Of a DNA stretch of 64,000 bases, positions 22,388-32,701 are shown piece by piece. The notes beneath the pieces were generated by a model that saw only the letters and a program-made list of their open reading frames with translations, was not told the origin of the DNA and made no database searches. Location of the stretch: the NCBI GenBank assembly GCA_030770425.1, contig JASJFT010000213.1, positions 1 to 64,000 on the forward strand, read 5' to 3'. Numbering within the stretch: the stretch's first letter is position 1; the number at the start of each line of letters is the position of its first letter. The DNA is from Darksidea phi. Lineage: Eukaryota > Ascomycota > Dothideomycetes > Pleosporales > Lentitheciaceae. The translations under genes were made by a program, and so were the position numbers.

Positions 22388-23555
22388 ATGTCAGAGGGCC
22401 CTCAGCCCATTCCGTCGTTGGGCAAGGTGGTTGTCGTTGGAGGTTGCGGCTTCTTGGGCAGCCATATCGTCAACCTCATCGTTAAGCGCCATCCCGAAAG
22501 CCAAATTTCCGTCCTCGACCTGCGAACGAACTTGAACCGCAACGACAGTCCCAATGTGTCATATCACGACGGCGACATCACCGATCCCGAAGCACTAAAA
22601 TCCATCTTCGCCAAGCTCAAACCAGATGCGGTCATCAACACGGCTTCGCCGCATTTCAACGCGCCTCCGCAGATCCACGACAAGGTCAACGTACAAGGTA
22701 CAAAAAACCTGGTCAAAGCAGCGCAAGAGTCAGGAGTCAAGGCTTTCGTACATACTAGCTCCGCCAGCGTTATCTTGGGTCCTGGAGTAGAGCTTGTCAA
22801 CGCGGATGAGAGATGGCCCATGATTACAGGAGACGCGCAGCCAGAGTACTACACCACTACAAAGGTAGTGAGCCGCTATCTATGACGCAATGCAATTGCT
22901 AATGGCTTCGTAGGCATATGCTGAAACAGCAGTCCTCGAGGCAAACCGCACACCAGCAGGCTTCCTAACCTGCGCCATTCGTCCTGCAGGAATCTTCGGC
23001 GAAAGGGACGTCCAGGTACTCCCGCCCATGGTCACCGCCTACCGTAAACGCCAGACAAAGTTTCAAATAGGCAACAATGAGAATCTTTTCGACTTCACCT
23101 ACGTCGAGAACGTCGCCTACGCTCATCTCCTCGCCGTTCAAGCCCTCCTGCACACCCACTCCATGGCCCCCACCGTCCCCCTCGATAATGAAAAAGTTGA
23201 CGGCGAAGCTTTCATCATCACCAACGGGCAGCCCGTATATTTCTGGGACTTTGCAAGGTCCGTGTGGCACGAAGCCGGCGACCGCTTACCCCTTTCAAAG
23301 GTCTGGAAATTGGACCCAGACTTCGCGTGGGCGATTGGTGGTATGCTCGAATGGATCTTTTGGGCTCTGGGCAAAAAGCCGAGTCTCACAAGGCAGCAGG
23401 CCCGATATAGCACACTGAATAAGTACCACAATATCGACAAGGCGAGGAATCGGTTGGGTTACAGGCCGCTTGTAGATCTTGATGAGGGCGTTCGAAGGGG
23501 TGTGAGACATATCCTGGAGCAAGACGAGAAGGCGAGTCAGAAGAAGGAACAGTAA
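22388..23555 (+). CDS. erg26: Sterol-4-alpha-carboxylate 3-dehydrogenase (Erg26)
   Basis: Ergosterol pathway enzyme: NAD(P)-dependent oxidative decarboxylation of 4-carboxysterols, acting at the ER with Erg25, Erg27 and Erg28. Exons 22388-22864 and 22914-23555 splice across a 49-nt intron (GTAGTG...TTCGTAG) to 372 residues. The extended short-chain dehydrogenase fold is clear: the GGCGFLG nucleotide-binding motif at residues 18-24, VINTASPHF, HTSSASVI, catalytic YTTTK at 155-159 just before the intron, and RPAGIFGERD, DFTYVENVAYAHLLA and ITNGQPVYFWDF downstream. The C-terminal IGGMLEWIFWALG segment is hydrophobic and may anchor it to the ER. The ATG at 22388 is preferred over an upstream in-frame one at 22361 because it follows an ACACC context and gives the usual short N terminus. 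Confidence 0.95.
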
Positions 23556-24273
23556 GGGATATTGGAAGGTTCATCTTTCCATGGCTAGGAGAAAAATGTT
23601 TTGTATCGTTGGCTTGCGTCATGTATATTTACCGGGCGTGTAAATAATGTGTTTTATCACACTTAATCAATACTCAAAACGCGAACTTACAAGTGCCTTC
23701 GGCATGTGCTAGACTCTCCGCTGTTCTAAGCTCATTAGTTCTGAGTCTTACCTCAATATTTACCTCTGACAACTGATCGCCTCCAAATTCGCATTGCGTG
23801 TGGTCTGAGCAGTGGGCGCTTTAGCCTAAACGCAGGCTAGTGCAGGATGAGTAGTAATATGCTTACGATATACTAGACACAATGTTGTTAAGGCAGAGGT
23901 TGGGTCGGCAAATCTAACTAGCTAGAAATAGGTTACTTGGTTATGTATGTAGTGAAGGTGCTCGCTGCCTCAAGGAGCGAATTGGGCGAGGCGCATTTTC
24001 GCCGAGAGGGCTCTACTTAGCCATATGAAAGACAGGATAGAGAACAAGGAACTTTAACGCCAAGGACTTTAAGGTCTGGGCTGTCTTGCTTGTTTGTCAT
24101 GCTTCACTTTGATCCAGACCTGGAGTCAATTAAGCAGCCGATGGAAGACCAAGCAGGTCAAGATGATCAAGACAGCCGTGGGAAGTGTATCAGTTAATCA
24201 CGCAATATCCTCACACTTGATTTGATTGGCTTTTGTAAGCAACACTGCCCGATAGCCATTACATTGTTAACTG
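23556..24273. other. Convergent intergenic region
   Basis: This lies between the 3' ends of erg26 and the small minus-strand gene. No coding or repeat structure was recognised. Confidence 0.5.
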
Positions 24274-24726
24274 TCAGGACCTATCACCACCCTTCTTGAT
24301 TGTCCCCATCCCATCCGCATATATGTGGCATGTCTTCGTGTCCTTCGACCCCACAATTCTAGCGCTGATGGCCACCTTCTTGTCGGCCGGGTTGAAGTGG
24401 GATCGATGGACTGGATTGCCGTTTCTAGGCCTGTTGACAAGTTAATAGCTTCTTCACTTGAAGCTGTGCGCTTGAAGTACTTACTTAATGTATGCTTCCT
24501 TGAGTTTGCCGAGTTTCTGCACACAGAGCGAATCAGCTAGATGCGCGATTGCACACGAGAGGGAGGTAGGCGCTACAACATTAACACCCACATACGCTTT
24601 CGGCTGAGCCACCCTGCGCGGCGGATGTATCAACGGCATTGAGGAAGTCAGGGGCAGCTTTTCTTTGTTGAAACCCAGAAATTTGACCAGGGCCGTGGCC
24701 GTTGAGGAGAAGAAGCGCCGAGACAT
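24274..24726 (-). CDS. Small two-exon hypothetical protein
   Basis: I do not recognise the family. Exon 1 (24726-24485) starts MSRRFFSSTATALVKFLGF and ends EAYIK. A 54-nt intron (24431-24484) has an ideal donor GTAAGT, a branch-like TATTAAC and the acceptor CAACAG. Exon 2 (24430-24274) continues as PRNGNPVHRSHFNPADKK...GSKDTKTCHIYADG to a TGA, giving 132 residues. The basic, Ser/Thr-rich start could be a mitochondrial presequence, which is only inference. There is no signal peptide or membrane segment. An alternative without splicing would need a four-base frameshift where ACTT is repeated at 24479-24486, so the splice model is preferred. It is divergent from the kinase relic. Confidence 0.5.
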
Positions 24727-25492
24727 AATAAGGTAAGTTGCTTAAAACATTTAATATAGCCGGTAGAGAAACAACGTCCTATAAGTGATGAAAGATGACT
24801 CTGACGCTGCTGATGCTTGCTGGATGAATGAGATCAATACATCGCGTTCGATGGTTGTTAGCCATCCATTTATAGCTATGGTAGTTTCAAACGACCTCTA
24901 TCACGGGCATAGTACAATGTGCCCCTTAAGGCTGGGCTACTAAAAAACACTTCGTTACACCTGCCCATGGCATGGTCTCGTGATATTGGCTCCGAAGCGC
25001 CTTTTGATGGTTTCGGATTTTCTGCGACAGTTTGGCCGCTTGAGAACCACCTGGGCAGGGTAAAGGCTGATTTTGACTCTAAAATAAATTGACCACCACT
25101 GTCAACGCTGGAGCCAACCACGATCGTAACCAATTAATCTCGGGGTTCAAAGGCCGTAGCTTAGCAAATAAACACTACCACTGTTGCTACAGTAGTGTTT
25201 TACCACTAGAACGCCTGGCGGCAAGCTGAAGCCCCCGTTGTGTCATGACCCGCCAGAAGAGCTATGTTGGTGATTCTGCTGAGGGGACACAGTACAATGT
25301 GTCAGCCCTAATCACCTCTGAATAGCCGCGGCTACCAAGCTCAGACCCTGCCACCATAGCCGCGCGTAGCAACTTTCCTAGCGCCCGGTTACCTCAGCTG
25401 TTGATTAGTCCTGGTTTAACCCCATTTCAACGTCAACTCAATCACCGTCTCTCCTCTCGTTGCGCACAAGTATTCTTTACATATCACCTCCG
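24727..25492. other. Divergent intergenic region
   Basis: This lies between the small gene and the kinase relic. It contains an imperfect hairpin (see 25170-25200) and a minus frame at 24876-25133 with no recognisable domain. Confidence 0.5.
25170..25200. repeat. Short inverted repeat
   Basis: AAACACTAC at 25170-25178 is the exact reverse complement of GTAGTGTTT at 25192-25200, with 13 bases between. It could be a hairpin, or the terminal repeat of a degraded element, but no partner was found. Confidence 0.6.
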
Positions 25493-27057
25493 ATGGCCTC
25501 TCTCGTCAAACTGGTAAGGAACTCGTTCCGCAGAGCCCCGTTATCGCCACTGCACTTTCCCAGCACTGGGTTCCCTCTGGTCAGCGATTCGGTCCTCTTA
25601 GAGGAGGAGCATTTCGACGAGTTCAGAGCTGGACAGTACTATCCTGCGAACATCGGAGACGTTTATGATGAAAAATATCAAGTTCTAGGCAAGCTGGGCT
25701 TTGGGTCTACTTCGACTGTGTGACTAGCTCGTAATCTTCAGTAAGTCACTTGTGGTTTGCATTCGATGAAAGCATTCCAACAAGGGCCTCAAACCTAGCT
25801 TACGCTCTATATTACTCGCTTGATTATAGGGAACATAAATATGTTGCTCTGAAGATCTACACCCGAGATGGTGGCGATTTGGAAGAATTCAAAATATACG
25901 AGGCTCTGGGTAAGGGAAACCATTCGCATCCCGGATATCCCCACGTTCGCACCGCCCTAGACACCTTCAAGCTCGTGAGGCCGGGCTGTAGCGGTGTCAT
26001 ACATCATTGCCTCGTCCAAAAGCCCATGTGGGGATAGCTGGAGAGACGTCGTGCGTTGGAATCCGGCAGGCTTGTTCAGCGAAGAACTTTTAAAAGCGGG
26101 CCTCGCCAAATTGTTCTTAACCCTCGACTATCTTCATTCGGAATGCAAGATTGTTCACACAGGTGAGACTACCTGTCCTTGCTCCCCAACCTAGTCATTG
26201 TTGTGGATATGCTAATGTCGCTATTTGGCAACGAAGATATTAAGGCAGATAATATCATGATGGAGCTGGTGGACGAGTCGGTCCTAAAAGCGTTCACACA
26301 GTCCGAGATGCAAGACCCTTCACCTCGCAAATTCGTGGATGGGGCCCCGATATACTTATCCCGGCAATTTGGCCGCCCTAGGAAGTTCGGCAACGTCGTC
26401 CTGGGTGATTTTGGCGCTGCAGTTCGGGGTGACCAGAAGAGGAACCACGACGCGCAACCAAACGTGTACAGGTCCCCTGAGGTGATGCTTAAGACCGAAT
26501 GGAGCTATCCTATTGACATATGGAATGTCGGCGTCATGGTAAGCTTGTACAATATTCAATTGCCTGTACCCTCGACTATAAGCGTTTGCGTAGTTTCTAA
26601 CTAGGAAATTTCCGCGATTAGATTTGGGACTTATTTGAAGGGAGACACCTCTTCCAAGGAAACGATCCAGAAGAGAAACGGTACCTAACACGCGCCCACC
26701 TGGCCGAGCTGGTGGCCTTATTGGGCCCGCCGCCACCAGACCTTCTACGACGTGGAAAGTGGAGCAGCGAGTTCTTCGCAGAAAATGGTATGTCTCTCCA
26801 TTTCGGCGTACCATGAACCTAATTTAACACGGATGTTGTTATTACCGCACTGACAAAACAATTTTGTAATTTGCGTAGGCGAATGGAAGGCCGACATCAC
26901 AATCCCGCAGTCGACGAGCTTAGAGAAATCGGTTACGCGGCTAGATGGCGAGAAAAAGGAAGCTTTTTTGATTTTTGTCAAAAGCATGCTCCAGTGGCGT
27001 CCCGAGGCCCGGAAGACGGCCAGTCAGCTATATGACGGCGCTTGGCTTCGGAGTTGA
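25493..27057 (+). pseudogene. Broken SRPK-like serine/threonine protein kinase
   Basis: The frame resembles fungal SR-protein-specific kinases. The glycine loop is GKLGFGSTSTV, followed by VALKIY (ATP lysine), the catalytic loop HTDIKADN (HRD replaced by HTD), LGDFGAAV, the YRSPEVML activation-segment end, WNVG and LQWRPEARKTA. Coding blocks are 25493-25740, 25830-26162, 26237-26538, 26622-26787 and 26879-27057, joined by introns with good splice sites. Two lesions break it. A TGA at 25721-25723 replaces what is normally a tryptophan codon after STV. One extra G in the run 26030-26033 shifts the frame between QKPMW and SWRDVV. The rest of the frame is intact over about 400 codons, so decay is recent or a base-calling error contributes. 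The TGA is followed by CTAG, a known readthrough context. Confidence 0.8.
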
Positions 27058-27543
27058 GCATGCCACAGTTTAACGCGGGCACCTTGAAAATATGGTGAAG
27101 GTAGTACAAGTGGTGAGCACCTTAGTGCTCAGTACCAGTCAAGTACTGCCGGATTGTACCACTATTTATCTCTTTAAGAACTTAGAACTGAAGGTTTCTG
27201 AGCTGGGTGGACTCGTGAGCAGGTGATAGCTCACAGTAATTCACCACCCTAGGTAGAAAACTCTCCCATCTCTACCGAGACAGGAAGATTGATGTACATG
27301 CAGGGAGCTTGGCGTCTCGGAGGGCGATATTCGATCGGGTAAATGTACTAGTCTTAACATTCTCAAGTCCGACAATTGTCTAGTGTCGCGCATGTCAGTT
27401 CCAACCGACTCAAAACTAGAGCGGCAATGCTGAGAGCTCACGTGCTTAGTCGGAGATACCTCGGCGTTAAAGTGCCTTCACCTCGCTCAAGACCTGCCTC
27501 GACCTCCGACACTTGCAACCAAAATGGCTGTCGCTACACTGCG
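27058..27543. other. Intergenic region between kinase relic and UBE3D-like gene
   Basis: This holds the 3' flank of the kinase relic and the promoter of the next gene. No separate feature was seen. The frame of the next gene is already open from about 27376. Confidence 0.5.
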
Positions 27544-29247
27544 ATGTCGCCCTCAATGCTCCCCGCGTCGGCGTATGAAGAACTCGGAATCCCTCCGGCG
27601 ACGGTGAAGATACTCACCACGCCCAAGCCTGAGGAACCCTCTGTCGCAGCTCCAAACCTGCTAACCGCAAAGACATCCGATAATAGTCTTGCCCCGAACG
27701 AATCCTCGATCATCCTCTACGCCGAGTTCCTGTTGCACATACGTACTGTAACGCTATTTGCCTCCCTTCGTACCGTGCATACGCGTGAAACGAAGGCGAA
27801 GCTAGCCACCGATGGCTGCTCTATTACCGTTACTCATGAAGGCGAGTCGGCTACAATTCACCTACCTATAAAAGTGCAGGGAGGAGGTGATGCCGCATTA
27901 TCACTGCCCGCACAGCCGCCGAGCAAGGAATTGACTCTGCGGCTGCAAATGGAGGAGCGGGAGGGCACAGAGTTGCTTGGCACATTACTGTCTGAGGAAA
28001 GGAAAGCGAATATTGTGCCTTGGGATGGTGCGACGCTGAATGACATGGAGGATGTGGAGGTCCGCTGCAAGAGCTGCGGAGGGACTGTTGTGTCAAAGGA
28101 AAAGATTAGAGAGTGGAGAGACCTGCCGAATGAGAATTGGGCAGAAATGATGGATTTTTGGCATTGCCACAAGCCAGATGAGCATCATCTGCACGACCAT
28201 ACGCACGACGCAGTAATAGGTAAAAAGGGCTATGCTGCTGGTAACCGGTTGAAAGTTGCCGAAGGGGTAGGTTTCGTTGATCTGGCAAGCTTCTTGCTGC
28301 AAGAGCAGGATGTTGAAGGTGCAAGAGTAAGTCATTTCCGTTCCTCTTTCCTTGGAAAATGGGTGCAAAGAAGGCGACCTTAGCCTTTCCGTGGCAGTGT
28401 CGTCGATACAACCGCCCAAGAGTGACAGGCTCCATACACTTAACTTGCAATGTCGCGCGAATCCTCCCCTCTGGGTTGATGGGCTTGCCGGTGTTGTGAG
28501 GAGCGGCCCGGTCGTTTCACTGCCGTTTTTGCCCTTAGATCATTGGGAATGGTGGGATAAGATCTGGCTACATCCACTACAAACTCAAATCGATTTCGCT
28601 TATTCCTTAGGCTCCCAATGGCCGTGTACACCAGAATATCCCTTGCTGACCTGTTCTAGATCGCTTCTAAAGATGAAACTTTGGATAACTCCTTGGTCTG
28701 TAAGCACTGCGGACGCGTCGTAGGCGCCCAAGATGAGAGTTCTGAGGGCTGGCGCATCTGGAAATGGTGCATCGGTGTCTACGACTGCTCGTACAGCATT
28801 CAGAAATGGATATCAGCTCGCCTTCTCTTCCTCATCGAGAATCAAGGCGTCCGAAAATTTCACGTCCATACCTCGCCCTTGCCATCCCAAGCAAGCACTA
28901 TACCTTCTCTCCTCCTATGGGTATTCACACCGGATCTCTTCGTCTCATCTTCTATCCCTTCAGAAGACGGTCGGCAGGACCCGACGCGCTCAATGAAAGT
29001 CTTTTACAAACATCAGACTTGGGCGCCACCGCAGCCAGGGGAGCCCGAGAAGGCGGATGTAGAAGAGGTGGTATTTCCCATGGTGTTGTTTGAAGAGCTT
29101 GAGAGGGTGTTGAGGGAGAGTCAGAAAATCTTGCCGGTTGGAGCGAGAAATTTTCAGGACTGGGAGGTCGGGTTGCTCGAGAGGTTCGATGTCGCAGATG
29201 TGAAGGGGACCACTGTGAATGACTTACACTCAGAAGAAGTGGATTAA
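27544..29247 (+). CDS. E2-binding HECT-like protein (UBE3D/HECT_2 family)
   Basis: The family binds the E2 UBE2C/UbcH10 and acts as a HECT-like ubiquitin ligase. The recognisable core is EVRCKSCGG, then WRDLPNENWAEMMDFWHCHKP followed by a His-rich stretch, and after splicing SLVCKHCGRVVGA with EGWRIWKW. The CxxC/HxC pairs are likely metal ligands. The N-terminal half has HTRETKAKLATDG and GGGDAALSLPAQPPSKELTL, also typical. A single intron of 333 nt (28327-28659, GTAAGT...TTCTAG) joins GAR to IASKDETLDN in phase. It is much longer than other introns here and has an open frame inside. The C terminus is KVFYKHQTW...FEELERVLRES. The start is uncertain: ATG 27544 gives 456 residues and ATG 27427 is in frame upstream. 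Confidence 0.85.
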
Positions 29248-29759
29248 ACCAGAAGAATCTAGAACCAGTGCGAGAATCAAACGCTTCACTAAATCTATAA
29301 TCGACCGCTAGCTGGTATACAAAAAGCAATGTGTCATCCCTTTCAGTTGCTATGGCCTGCGTGTACCGGAGTGTTACTATCCGTCACTCTAGTCTTCACA
29401 TAGGCTTTATGGGAGTTAAACAATCTCTTCATTCACACCATTTTGGCCGCCCCCAACCAATCGAGTCCCCTTTCCGTTTGCGAAGCGCAGTCGCTACGGC
29501 CAAGAGGGTCTTAGATACGAAGATCACCTAGTGTCGAATCACGATACTTCGTACCGAATCACGCATCGCATACCTGTTTACAATTTTTACATGCAATGAG
29601 ACAGCTATCATGCTACAGTTTAAGGTAGATTCTTTACTGGCCGTGGATGACCGCGTACCTTACCGTACTCCGGACTCGAGAAAAACATTTTACAGTAGCG
29701 GGTCTACACCACTCGAGCCTACTTGATCTGTCGATATCCATCTCCTTTCTAACGTTGTC
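29248..29759. other. Intergenic region, no gene seen
   Basis: This is the 3' flank of the UBE3D-like gene and the upstream part of the F-box relic. No features were recognised. Confidence 0.5.
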
Positions 29760-30730
29760 GCACACTTACCGAAAACAAACCAACCGAACCGCGAGACTAT
29801 GATGGTAGCAAAACTTTCCGGTCTTCTACGCAGCGGATCCGTTCGGCTACGCATGTCCACACATTTGCGACAGCCGGTCAAACTTCTCTCCACTTACCTC
29901 GCGAAATTTACCTCTCTATCCTCGACTTTCTCCCACTGGAATCGAAAATTCTCCTTCGACGCACTTGTCGCATGTTGAACGATGATCTTACGAAAGGGAC
30001 TATACAGGAATTTGAAGCGATGACTAGGCAGAAGAGATTGAGGGTTTTGTATAAGTTTCAGGCATTTTTGGAGTATGAGTTCGTTTGAGTGGAGTGTCGT
30101 GGATTGCATCCGATTAATGAGAGGGATGTACCGATTCGCGATCTGCAGTATGCGGGCCGGCACTGCGATACCCAACCTTGTTTCAGTCCTCGTACATATC
30201 AGCGAGACGACGATAAACCTTTAGCGTACCTCATTGCGCCGCATCACGTCCAGCTCGCTGTCAAATACAGCAAAAATGCGGTCTGGAATCAGAATTATCT
30301 GCGCGCCTTGCTGCAACTGCACACGGAAACGAACAAACACTTCGATATAGGAGTCGAGGCCACACTCACGATCCAACCCAAAGCCGTAATAAATTGCTTC
30401 ATGGTCTACACCAAATGGGTCTTGCACGTCCATACAGACCCGCCACCACCGCGCGGCTTCGCCTCCCTCTGGTCCCAACTATCCACAAAGGATAAAATAT
30501 ATGCCAAATACGCCGACTTCGCAACCGCGGAGAAGGTCCGAGTGTGTCCGCATTGCAATCTCGAGGACGTTGTTGACGCCATGGACTACATTGACAGTGT
30601 CTGGTACATGTATTGCAGTATCTGCCTCACAGATTTTAGGCCGACTTTTAACGTGGAGAAGAGAACGTGTGGAGACTTTGTTGGATTTAAGATGTGGAGA
30701 TATAGAGGAAAGACTATATTTGAATTATAG
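29760..30730 (+). pseudogene. F-box domain protein, interrupted by a stop
   Basis: An F-box motif (LPREIYLSILDFLPLESKILL, then RRTCRMLND) begins at 29894 and is followed by a helical stretch. An in-frame TGA at 30086-30088 interrupts the frame, which then continues without a shift for another 213 codons to 30730. The downstream part has YAKYADFATAEKVRVCPHC and a C-x2-C...C-x2-C arrangement (CPHC, CSIC), as in metal-binding tails of fungal F-box proteins. No start ATG is visible before the F-box in the same frame, so the beginning is a bound, not a start site. No donor or acceptor makes the stop intronic. It may be a decayed gene with one lesion, or a short upstream protein plus a separate downstream one. 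Confidence 0.55.
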
Positions 30731-31198
30731 GGAAGGCGAGGAGGGGCGGGTTCAAAAGTACAATGAGTCGAGTCCAGATGGGAAATTTGGACGAGTAGTA
30801 TATGGGGCACCAAAGGAAACGATACTGTTCCTAAAGAGGAAAACTGTAGGGAGGCGAAAGTGTCCCAACCATCTTAACATGGCACTCCTCCGCTCGGTCG
30901 GGTTCGGTCTGGTATTATTAAGCATCGGCCGAACCGGGAATTTAGCAATGATCAGCCTTATTGCTCGCCACCTGCGTTTTGCCCATTCAGACTTGTAATC
31001 CCTCTACGATAGTAGGGGAAACTGGAAAGTCCCCTCAAATACAGTGACTTGTTTCGCCATTCAAGCCAAAGAAAGGCACTCGGGTAGACCGTAGAAAAGC
31101 CATTGAAGTGATGAGATTATCAAAAAAAAAACGAATTAAATGCTGCCCGACCAATAGCAAAGAACACCAAATAATAGATCTGATCTCACGCGGATAGG
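30731..31198. other. Intergenic region, no gene seen
   Basis: This lies between the F-box relic and the exonuclease relic. A 166-codon plus frame (30501-30998) overlaps the F-box relic in another phase and has no domain, so it is not annotated. Confidence 0.5.
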
Positions 31199-31990
31199 CT
31201 AGAAGTTCTCAAAGTAGAGATTTCCCACCCAATTGTGGAAAGTGTCCTCCTCCCGTCTCATTTCTTTCCTTTCTCGTTTCGCGGTTTTAGCTGACAGGAG
31301 CGTAGTCCGTACGAACTCTTCCACTCTCCCTCGCGCATCCTCTGATTCGGTTCCTATTATTCTAGACGCCAGACTTAGAAGCATAAGGGTATACGCAGCA
31401 TCGGTTCCGCAGCTATGTCTTTCAACGACGCGTTTTTGATGGATTATCTTTTCAGTACAGTTCCCGAGAAATCTTTCGCGTGTCTATGAAAGTTATAGAG
31501 GCAACCTATGCAATTTCGAAGCCTGCCTCACTCAGGGGGCGAATATCTGAAGGGATAGAATGGCCCACGACAATAGTCGGGCGTGCGTCTGCCGCTGCTT
31601 TGGTAGGAGACTGGGATTTCCGGCATACGGTTGAAAAGGCCGGAATTTTTGCGACCAGCAGCATGTTTCGACGTCTTCTTCTCATAGTAAGACAATATAT
31701 GTCTTAAAAGGTCGGCCTGTTGCTTCGTGCGACCTTTTGCGCATCGCCGTGGAAGAGCGCCAGCTTTTTCGCTAATCTCACTCCTTGGCAGCCGTAATCA
31801 AAGATATAAGTGTGTGTCCAGGCCATGGAATGGCTGTGATCTTCAAGTTTTCGTCTCGCAGATCCGAAGCATCTGCTAGCCAGGATAGACACACCGATTG
31901 CACTAAAACCCTTTTTATTTCCAAGCGCCACGTCAAAGGAGACGAATACGGGTTCGCTAACACTCCTCCCTTTACTTACTCCCCCCGCAG
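31199..31990 (-). pseudogene. Decayed DEDDh exonuclease-like gene (Gfd2/YDR514C-like)
   Basis: Pieces of an RNase-H-fold 3'-5' exonuclease domain lie in order on the minus strand. EPVFVSFDVALG...SAIGVSILASR (near 31965) is the first acidic motif region, but the usual D-x-E glutamate is absent. TIVVGHSIPSDIRPLSEAGF (near 31570) and TFIDTRKISREL (near 31490) form the middle. RHSCGTDAAYTLMLLSLASR (near 31390) is the H-x4-D motif, and a helical tail ends at 31199. The first blocks share one frame but are broken by TAA (31704-31706), a TAG after GFEIA and a TGA after RELY, and the last block is in another frame. Several stops plus a frameshift mark an old, non-functional copy. The family assignment rests on motif order and is moderately sure. 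Confidence 0.6.
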
Positions 31991-32701
31991 GCGAAAATTT
32001 GATGAAATATACGGCGTACTTCTTCGACTGAATTTGGTTGTTCGGACATGGCGGTTGCGGAGGGGGACGCGATGTGTAGCTGGAAGCACAGTGGAGAAAT
32101 TGGAATGAAGGTCGAAGATGCTGGGATAAGTAGTGATGGGGATGAGGCCTAGAGCTCGAACGAGGAAGCCGTAGACCACGATGCAGCAGATCAGTGTACA
32201 CCAGCAATCTAGAAAGTAAAGGTGTAATGAAGCTGAACGAGGGAGAGAAGGATTGCTGAGTTAGCATGTGCATACGAGGTGGAAAATGGTTGAGAAAAGA
32301 ATTGTTGTCGTAGCCAGCTAACCTCATTCATGGATCAGACAGGCTCTTGAGCCGCTCACAAAGGAACTCTCTCGCTGCGGAAGCAGTTAACCCGATCACT
32401 ATAAAGGCCTACAGTACCTCTTATTTAATATTTTGTAATTATATCATCAGTACAACTACCAGCCGAATTAGCTACTAAATTTAGTAGTAATTAGTACTAG
32501 AGTAAATATTGACAATCTTTCGTAAACGGGAATTGGAATACAAAGTGTAAATCGAACAAGACACAAACAAATAGGTGAAAATGCGCAAACGGCTGGGCTA
32601 TAGGAGGAAATGAGATTCATAGAGGTCAGTGGTCTTTATGATAGTCACATCTATGGCGGCCTACCCGTTAGTGCTTCAATGCTGATGTCCACGCGGATGA
32701 C
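31991..32701. other. Intergenic region between exonuclease relic and MFS gene
   Basis: An A/T-rich stretch lies near 32400-32520. Minus-strand frames continue upstream of the relic to about 32327 but have no recognisable domain. No intact gene was seen. Confidence 0.5.

Noticed and set aside
24267..24524. Unspliced minus frame ending ATYMRMGWGQSRR
   Set aside because: Using it with exon 1 of the small gene requires a four-base frameshift, whereas an ideal intron explains the region without any error.
25170..25200. Hairpin as a transposon end
   Set aside because: Nine-base arms without a partner copy, target-site duplication or transposase are too little evidence.
25721..25723. RIP as the cause of the TGA in the kinase
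   Set aside because: TGG to TGA changes the third position (a CpC context on the other strand), not the CpA preferred by RIP, so ordinary mutation or error is more likely.
31704..32327. 207-codon minus frame as an intact gene
   Set aside because: Only its last third matches the exonuclease relic and its stop lies inside the domain, so it is part of a pseudogene, not an intact protein.
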